Below, in pieces: positions 1-7,400 of a stretch of 23,629 nucleotides of DNA. Made by a program: the position numbers and the translations under genes. Source of the DNA: Bacteroidales bacterium UBA1797. GTDB taxonomy: Bacteria; Bacteroidota; Bacteroidia; Bacteroidales; VadinHA17. The DNA lies in assembly GCA_002319885.1 (NCBI GenBank), contig DCFT01000107.1:1-23629 (forward strand), written 5' to 3'. Each line of letters opens with the position of its first letter. The stretch's first letter is position 1. The notes below the pieces were generated by a model. It saw only the letters and a list, made by a program, of their open reading frames with translations, was not told where the DNA came from and searched no databases.

Positions 1-92
1 ATTTCATTTTGTAACTCTTCATTTTTTTTCATTGTTTGTCTATAATTAGTAATATTCTGAAACTTGTTAATTGACTTTTCGAGGTTTTTCAT
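1..92 (-). CDS. 5' end of an unidentified gene, cut by left edge
   Basis: On the minus strand an ATG at 92-90 opens a reading frame of 30 codons that stays open to the window edge. It begins MKNLEKSINKFQNITNYRQT and is rich in Lys, Asn and Glu. No family can be recognised from so little. The main reason to believe it is the composite regulon promoter at 129-196, whose -7 box lies about 37 nt before this ATG, as at other genes here. There is no visible Shine-Dalgarno, which is usual in Bacteroidota. It could still be a chance open frame. Confidence 0.45.
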   Translation of the reverse strand, partial: MKNLEKSINKFQNITNYRQTMKKNEELQNE

Positions 93-128
93 TTTTTAAC
101 TTTTAGTAGTGAAAAAAATATCACAACA

Positions 129-196
129 CAAAGGTGAGACTATAAATTGCTGTATCTGTTACAGAACTTAACAAATAAGTTACATCATTCACATAT
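129..196 (-). promoter_or_regulatory. Regulon promoter copy 1 (left-edge gene)
   Basis: In gene direction the sequence reads ATATGTGAATGATGTAAC, then TGTAACA. The two TGTAA starts are 21 bp apart. Exactly 20 nt follow, then CACCTTTG (positions 136-129), a match to the Bacteroidota -7 box TAnnTTTG except at the first base. The same architecture occurs at 1167-1234, 11612-11679, 13143-13210, 17273-17340 and 20908-20975. Confidence 0.75.
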
Positions 197-350
197 GTAG
201 TTTATGGTACAACGACAGAAAGGACCCGGCACAACAGCCTAAGAACACGAAAACTTAACCGAGTGATACTAAAATGCCATATTTTGACAAATCTGCATAG
301 GGCTGCAGTATTTCCTGATTATGTTTGATGCTTCAATGGTCAGATATATA

Positions 351-380
351 AATGCAGGGCATATTAATATACCCTGCATT
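351..380 (-). terminator. Inverted repeat, probable terminator of the acidic-protein unit
   Basis: AATGCAGGG (351-359) and CCCTGCATT (372-380) form a perfect 9-bp stem around an AT-rich 12-nt loop. It lies 64 nt past the stop of the acidic-protein gene. Read on the minus strand it is followed by an AT-rich stretch but no strong T-run, so termination efficiency is uncertain. Confidence 0.5.
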
Positions 381-443
381 AAAATTGTAAATAAAATTCA
401 GGAAATGATGACTCTAAGTCAATCATACCATCAACATTCTAAT

Positions 444-863
444 CTACATATCATCTTTGTCTTCATCGAGATCATTATGGTCATCTCCGCCCAGACTATA
501 ATAGTTATTTTCCTCATCTTCATCTCCAATACTTTCCTGTTCATCATCCAACTCTGAGCCTGGAACATCCAAATCGTCCCCGGGCGCAACATAGTTAAAT
601 TCGTTCTCAACCTCTTTAACACCTTTTATAGTTGATTTTTTTACTTTGGAAACGTCTTCAGGATCAAGGTCATCTTCCTTCGTAAATTTTTTATAGATGT
701 CTTCATTTTCAGGATATAGCGGGTACTCCCTGAGATGATCTTTCTCATCTTTGACTCGCAACTCTTCAGCCGGATTAATATTCAAATTCTTTTTCATATC
801 TAATTGAATTTTATCAGAATCAAACGCCTTTGTAACGATCCGTGGTTCAAGTCTCATTGTCAT
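444..863 (-). CDS. Acidic conserved hypothetical protein
   Basis: A 139-residue protein with no signal peptide or membrane segment. The N-terminal two thirds is mixed-charge (MTMRLEPRIVTKAFDSDK...). The C-terminal third is extremely acidic, with a core around DDLDVPGSELDDEQ followed by DEDEENNYYSLGGD and a run of Asp/Glu. I recognise the ELDDE...NNYYSLGGD pattern as typical of a small uncharacterised Bacteroidota family, but I cannot give a function. AGGAAG lies a few bases before the ATG at 863 and supports that start. It sits 95 nt downstream of the Thivi_2564 gene with no promoter-like sequence between them, so it is probably the second gene of that regulon-controlled unit. The acidic tail could bind cations or a basic partner, which is speculation. 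Confidence 0.75.
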   Translation of the reverse strand: MTMRLEPRIVTKAFDSDKIQLDMKKNLNINPAEELRVKDEKDHLREYPLYPENEDIYKKFTKEDDLDPEDVSKVKKSTIKGVKEVENEFNYVAPGDDLDVPGSELDDEQESIGDEDEENNYYSLGGDDHNDLDEDKDDM

Positions 864-958
864 GTCTTCCTGCCCTTTATTTATGAGCTCACTTTCGCAA
901 TGGGCCCAGTCTATTTACCATCTTGTCTGAGTCCTGACTAATGTTGTTTCCATAATCT

Positions 959-1144
959 TTAAATATGTATGTTAGTGAGATAACTGAATATCCCAAATAC
1001 TTTAAGAAGCCAGACAATAACAACGATTACAACAACTACGTTGAGGATGTTTTTAATCTTACGATCCATTGGAATGTAATTATTGACAAGCCAGAGTATT
1101 AAGCCTGCAACAATAAGTACGACTAAAATAGTTAATAGTGGCAT
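959..1144 (-). CDS. Thivi_2564 family small membrane protein
   Basis: A 61-residue peptide with two hydrophobic helices. The first is residues 3-20 (LLTILVVLIVAGLILWLV), the second about 34-52 (NVVVVIVVIVWLLKVFGIF). They are joined by the short charged loop NNYIPMDRKIKNIL. This loop and the WLVNNYIPMD...KIKNILNVVVVI pattern are the signature of the Thivi_2564 family of small inner-membrane proteins, whose function is unknown. It is directly preceded by regulon promoter copy 2 with a perfect -7 box. The start ATG at 1144 leaves a leader of about 20 nt. It probably leads a two-gene unit with the acidic protein. Confidence 0.8.
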   Translation of the reverse strand: MPLLTILVVLIVAGLILWLVNNYIPMDRKIKNILNVVVVIVVIVWLLKVFGIFSYLTNIHI

Positions 1145-1166
1145 AGTATTGTTTATTAGTTAACGT

Positions 1167-1234
1167 CAAAGGTAGTCTGCTGTTTTACCGTGAGCATTAC
1201 ATAACTATTGGAAAGATTTACATTATTCACGCAT
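1167..1234 (-). promoter_or_regulatory. Regulon promoter copy 2 (Thivi_2564 unit)
   Basis: In gene direction it reads GCGTGAATAATGTAAATC, then TTATGTAATG with TGTAA repeats 21 bp apart. Exactly 20 nt follow, then TACCTTTG (1174-1167), a perfect TAnnTTTG. The ATG lies about 22 nt further. It is back to back with the plus-strand copy at 1269-1338. Confidence 0.8.
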
Positions 1235-1268
1235 TTTTACATTAAACGACAGAGTTAGGAGACATCTT

Positions 1269-1338
1269 AAATGTGATAATTATGTAATATCTTTCTGAAT
1301 TTATGTAACGATTATCTACCGTTATATGCATAAAATTG
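1269..1338 (+). promoter_or_regulatory. Divergent regulon promoter copy 7 (glucan synthase)
   Basis: On the plus strand ATGTGATAATTATGTAA is followed by TTATGTAACG. The TGTAA half-sites begin at 1283 and 1304, again 21 bp apart. Exactly 20 nt separate TAACG (ending 1310) from TAAAATTG (1331-1338), which matches TAnnTTTG with one change. The leading GTGA is 2 bp further upstream than in copies 1-6, so this copy is less certain. The predicted leader to the ATG at 1439 is about 95 nt. Confidence 0.6.
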
Positions 1339-1438
1339 AGGCTTGGAAAAGTACTCCTGTGCTGATGAATCAACTATTGATCAAATTGTGACCTTTTAAT
1401 AAAATCATTAGCGAAGTTTTTGTAAAGATTAGTAAAAC

Positions 1439-4400
1439 ATGAAGATAGGACCAGCATTAATTAACGAATCACTTAACCGTTTAAAATCCCATCTGTGGGA
1501 AAGCGATCTTTCAAATAAATACTCCAATGGAGAACCTCCTTTAAGTTCGGAATTATTCAGTACCGAACAGATGGAGCACCATGGTAAAATATTAGCAGGG
1601 TTACATATCCTGGATCCGAAAGTTAAACCCCTCCAGCAACTTCTCTCCCGTTTAGATGAGAATGAAACCATCCTTCTGGAAGTGTATGAGCTAGTAACAG
1701 AGGCAGTTAAAGCAAATCGTCAGATTACACCCGCTGGTGAATGGTTGCTTGATAATTTTTATTTAATTGAAGAACAGATTCGTACCGGAAGACGACATTT
1801 CCCAAAGGGTTACAGTAAGGAATTGCCAAGGTTGCAAAATGGTTCTTCTGCGGGACTTCCACGTGTTTATGATATTGCAAAGGAAATTATATCGCATGGA
1901 GAGGGACACATTGATCCGGAAAATCTTCGTCGGTTTGTAACTTCATATCAAACCATTACTACTCTAAAACTCGGTGAACTATGGGCTATTCCCATAATGT
2001 TACGGTTAGCCCTGATTGAGAATTTACGCCGTATTGCCGTGAGGGTAGCTTCAGGCAGATTCGACAGGGATCTTGCAGATTCATGGGCCGACAGGATGAC
2101 TAAAATCGCAGAAGAGGACCCAAAGAGTCTGATCCTGGTAATTGCTGATATGGCAAAGTCCCAGCCTCCGATGTCAACATCATTTGTTTCAGAATTTGTC
2201 AGACGTTTACAGGGACAAAGTTCGGCTCTGGCATTTCCACTGACGTGGATTGAACAGCGACTTTCCGAATCAAATCAGACAATAGTTCAGTTAATTCAAT
2301 ATGGGAACCAACAGCAGGCAGCTGATCAGGTTTCTATCAGTAACAGCATAGGCAGCCTTCGCTTTCTGGGTGCATTGGATTGGCGTGAATTCGTTGAATC
2401 TATGAGCCACGTGGAGCAAGTTCTTCGCAATGATCCTGCTGACGCTTATGTCTCTATGGATTTTAATACGCGTGACAATTATCGTCATGTTATAGAAAAA
2501 ATAGCAAAAAGATGTGACTTTCCTGAGGTCGTAGTGGCGCGTAAATCAATAGAGCTGGCAAAAAGCGGAGCTAAGTTGAAAGGAGCAGAGGATCGTACTG
2601 CTCATGTAGGATATTATCTTATTGGAAAAGGGTTATCTCAACTTGAAGATATTATTAAAATAAAATTTTCTTTATCCTCATTATGTAAAAAAACGCTTTC
2701 CCGGTTTCCCTTGTTTTTCTATCTGGGTTCAATTATATTCCTGACCTTAGCATTGAGCTTGAGCATACTTGAAAAAGCCTCAGCTGATGGAATTGAAAGC
2801 TGGCATATCTGGGCACTTGGTTTTCTCCTGACTTTATGTACCAGTTACCTTTCGATAGCTTTTGTTAACTGGCTGGTAACAATTTTTGTTAAACCAAATC
2901 CTTTGCCGCGACTCGACTACTCAAAAGGAATACCGCCTGAATCGCGGACATTGGTTGTTGTACCTACGATGCTCTTAGATACACAGAATATTGGAGAGTT
3001 GGCAGAAGCTTTAGAAGTGAGGTTTCTGGCAAATCAGGATGAGAACTTACATTTTGGATTGTTAACCGATTTTAAAGACTCACGACAGGAAAAATCAGAT
3101 GATGATGACCTGCTGGTACAGGAGGTGAGTAAAAAAATAACAGAACTGAACGAAAAATATAAGAAAGAATATCAAGATACATTTTTTCTTTTTCATCGTC
3201 CCCGAAAATGGAATCCAAAAGATCATATCTGGATGGGTTATGAGCGAAAGAGGGGAAAACTGTCAGATCTGAATTCCTTACTACGCGGAGGTACTGAAAA
3301 TGCGTTTTCGCATGTCATTGGCAACACTGAATTATTAAACAAAATCAAGTATGTAATTACACTTGACACTGATACACAATTACCGCGGGATTCCGCCAGG
3401 CAATTCATCGGGGCCATGTCACATCCTCTGAACAAACCGGAATATAACATAGTAAAACGACGTGTAACTGATGGTTATGGTATTCTTCAACCCAGAGTTG
3501 CTGTCAGTCTGCCGGGTACTAACAGGTCGAGATATGCTATGCTTTTTGGAAGTGAAGCCGGAATAGATCCGTATACCCGTGCTATATCTGATGTATACCA
3601 GGATCTGTTTGGAGAAGGATCCTTTGTCGGTAAAGGTATATATGAAGTTGATGCATTTGTAGTGGCCCTGAAGGATAGGTTCCCTGAAAACCGGATTTTG
3701 AGTCATGATCTTCTTGAAGGTTGTTATGCCCGCTCAGGATTACTAAGCGATGTATTGTTATTTGAAGAGTATCCTGCAAGCTACAAGGCAGATGTGAATC
3801 GCCGTTCCCGCTGGATAAGAGGTGATTGGCAATTGATTCCCTGGTTGTTGCCAGTTTTACCCAGATTAAATGGCGCATCAAGAAAAAACCCTTTGTCTGT
3901 ATTGTCATGGTGGAAAATTCTGGATAACCTCAGACGTAGCCTTATTCCATTTTCACTTATCTTACTTTTATTATTAGGATGGACCATTTTATCATCACCA
4001 TGGTTCTGGACCCTGGTTGTGGTGGGGATAATTTTTATTCCTTCAATATCTTATTCTGTTGTTTATTTATTGAAAAAACCAGAGGAAGTCCTGATACGTC
4101 AACATCTGATAGGGGCAGGAGAATCAGCCGTAAGACAATTCTACCAATCTGCATTCGTTCTTATAAGTCTTCCCTTTGAAACATTTTATAGCCTGGATGC
4201 TTTGTTACGAACATGCTGGAGGTTAATTATTTCAAAAAAAAGGCTTCTCGAATGGAATTCTGCAACAAAGGATGAATATCATAGCAGATTTGAACTTATT
4301 GAATACTTGCGGAAAATGTGGATATCTCCCCTGATAGCAATTCTTTCTGCATGCTCGTTTATAGTTTTCTTCCCTAAGTCACTTTTACTGGTATGGCCGG

Positions 4401-7400
4401 TTTTAGGGCTCTGGTTTGCTTTTCCGGTAATTGTCTGGTGGATAAGTAAACCTCTTGTCGCTCATTCAGTTAAACTAACTGACATACAAAAAAGTTTTCT
4501 CAGAGAATTGTCACGTAAAACCTGGTCTTTCTTTGAAACTTTTGTTGGTCCTGCCGATCATTGGTTACCCCCCGATAACATTCAGGAGTATCCCGTTTCA
4601 GTGATAGCACACAGAACATCACCTACAAATATGGGTCTTTCACTTCTTGCAAATCTGTCAGCCTATGATTTTGGATACATTTATACAGGTGAGCTTCTCA
4701 AACGGACTGATAATGCTTTCATTACAATGAGTTCACTTGAAAGATACCAGGGTCATTTCTTTAACTGGTACGATACTCAGACTTTGAAACCACTCAAGCC
4801 TCTTTATATTTCATCTGTCGACAGCGGAAACCTTGCCGGTCATCTTCTGACACTGCTACAAGGACTACTCTCGCTGCCTGATCAGTTAATATCTGGACCA
4901 CGGATTTTCGAAGGGATGGATGATACCTTGCAAATTCTTATTAACAAGTCAGGCAAATCAGTACCGGAAGAAATTGTTAAATTCAGGAGATATTTAGATG
5001 CAGCTTTAAATGAACAACCCGATACAATTGGGTCTCTTTTCAAATTTCTGGAAAAACTTTCCATATCTTCTGCTGAGATTTTAAATACGTTCACTTCAGA
5101 AAGGGACGATCAGTACAGCCTTTGGGCGAATAATCTTTCACGGCAATGCCAGAGTGCCCGCGATGAATTAACACATTTAATTCCATCAGTATTAGTTCTA
5201 TTTTCATTGGACCTGGAGGAAAAATATCCGGATATTTATTCTATTCCGACATTAAGTGAAATTGCTTCCGGGAATCTGTTATTTACAGAGCTGGATTCCA
5301 CTGATCAGAAAATGAATGATGAGATCAGAAGTCTTTTCAAAAAAGGTGTTGATAATGCGAAAGAGAGAATTGAACTTATTGAGGCACTCGTGGGCAAGGC
5401 AATTTCATTTTCAGATATGGGATATGATTTCCTTTATGATTTGTCGACTCATTTACAAACTGTAGGTTATAATGTTGATGACCGGCGACGCGATTCAAGT
5501 TATTATGATTTATTGGCATCAGAGGCCAGGTTATCGAGTTTTGTGGCTATCGCACAGGACAAGATACCCCAGGAAAGCTGGTTTGCATTAGGGCGCCTCC
5601 TTACGATTATCAAAGGTGAACCAATTCTTCTTTCGTGGAGTGGTTCAATGTTTGAATACCTTATGCCTCTTATAATCATGCCTGATTATGAAAATAGTCT
5701 GCTTTATCAGAGCTGCAAATCTGCAGTAAAGAGACAGATCGAGTACGGAAAACTAAGAGGCGTACCCTGGGGTATTTCGGAATCGGGATACAATTCTGTC
5801 GATGTCCATCAAAATTATCAGTATCGCGCATTTGGAGTACCGGGTCTTGGGTTTAAAAGAGGACTTTCTGAAGACCTGGTAATAGCACCTTATGCAACAG
5901 CGCTTGCTTTAATGGTAATGCCGGAAGAAGCATGTTCTAATCTTGAGCGTCTTGATGGCGAAGGGTTTATGGGCGAATATGGCTTTTATGAGGCTATAGA
6001 TTATACTTCTGTTCGTTTACCAAGAGGACAGACCAGGGCAGTCATAAGGTCTTTCATGGCGCATCATGAAGGTATGAGTTTTCTCTCTTTGGCTTATGTT
6101 TTATTGGATCGTCTGATGCAAAAGAGGTTTGAGTCTAATCCTTTATTCCAGGCAACATTATTGTTGTTACAGGAAAAGATACCTCGGGCTACATCATTCT
6201 TTTCACATACCTCCGGAGTAACAAATGTTCACCTTTCTGTAAATAAACAGGAGGAACCGTTTCGTGTATTCGATACCCCTGATACTCCGTTTCCGGAAGT
6301 CAATTTATTGTCGAATGAGGGAAGATACAGGGTAATGATTACAAATTCAGGTGGTGGATACAGCCGATGGAAAGATCTTGCCGTGACTCGCTGGCGCGAA
6401 GACACTACTCAGGACAACTGGGGTGCTTTTTGTTATTTACGTGATGCTGATAATGGAAATTTCTGGTCAGCAACATATCAACCTACTTTAAAGCGTGCAG
6501 ATAAATATGAAGCGATTTTTTCAAAAGGGAGAGCTGAATTTCGCCGTCGTGATTTTGATATTGATACATATACAATAATAGTTGTGTCTCCTGAGGACGA
6601 CATTGAATTACGAAGAGTCCAGCTGACAAACCGTACACGTTCAAAAAGGATTATCGACATTACCAGTTATTCGGAGGTTGTGCTGGCGCCTGATGGTGAT
6701 GATCTGTCGCACCCTGCATTCAGTAATCTTTTTGTTCAGACAGAAATTATCTATCCCCGACAGGCAATTCTCTGCACCAGGAGGCCGAGATCAATAGACG
6801 AACATTCCCCCTGGATGTTTCACCTGATGGCAGTTCATGACGCTGAGATAAAAAATATTACATACGAAACGGACCGGCTGCAATTCATCGGACGAGGAAA
6901 CACTCTTATAGCGCCGTTGGCAATGACAGATTCCAAATCGCTTTCAGGCAGTCAGGGATCGGTTCTCGATCCTATTGTCTCCATTCAGTATCAGATACTT
7001 CTGGAACCGGAAGGTACTGTAACAATTGATATTGTTACAGGTATAGGGGAGACGCGTGAAGAAGCATTAGGTCTGGTAGAAAAGTATCAGGATAAACAGA
7101 TTGCAAACAGGGTTTTTGAACTTGCATGGACACACAGCCAGGTAGTGTTGCGACAAATTAATGCCGAGGAGACTGATGCTCAGTTATATGGACGGCTAGC
7201 CAGTTCGATAATTTTTGCCAATTCATCATTGCGGGCAGACCCGGGTATTCTAATCAAAAACCGTCGAGGACAATCGGGTTTGTGGGGATATTCCATTTCG
7301 GGCGATTTGCCGATTGTGCTTTTACAGATTGAAGATCCTTCCAATATAAACCTGGTACGACAGCTCGTTCAGGCACATGCTTATTGGAGATTAAAAGGCC

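Larger units (their letters stand above)
93..443. other. Intergenic stretch without a gene
   Basis: This 351-bp gap holds regulon promoter copy 1 near its left end and an inverted repeat at 351-380, described separately. A short plus-strand open frame starting at 321 runs into the antisense of the acidic protein and has no coding character. Nothing else was recognised. Confidence 0.6.

Noticed and set aside
321..557. A 78-codon plus-strand open frame
   Set aside because: It is mostly the antisense of the acidic protein and has no promoter or family features.
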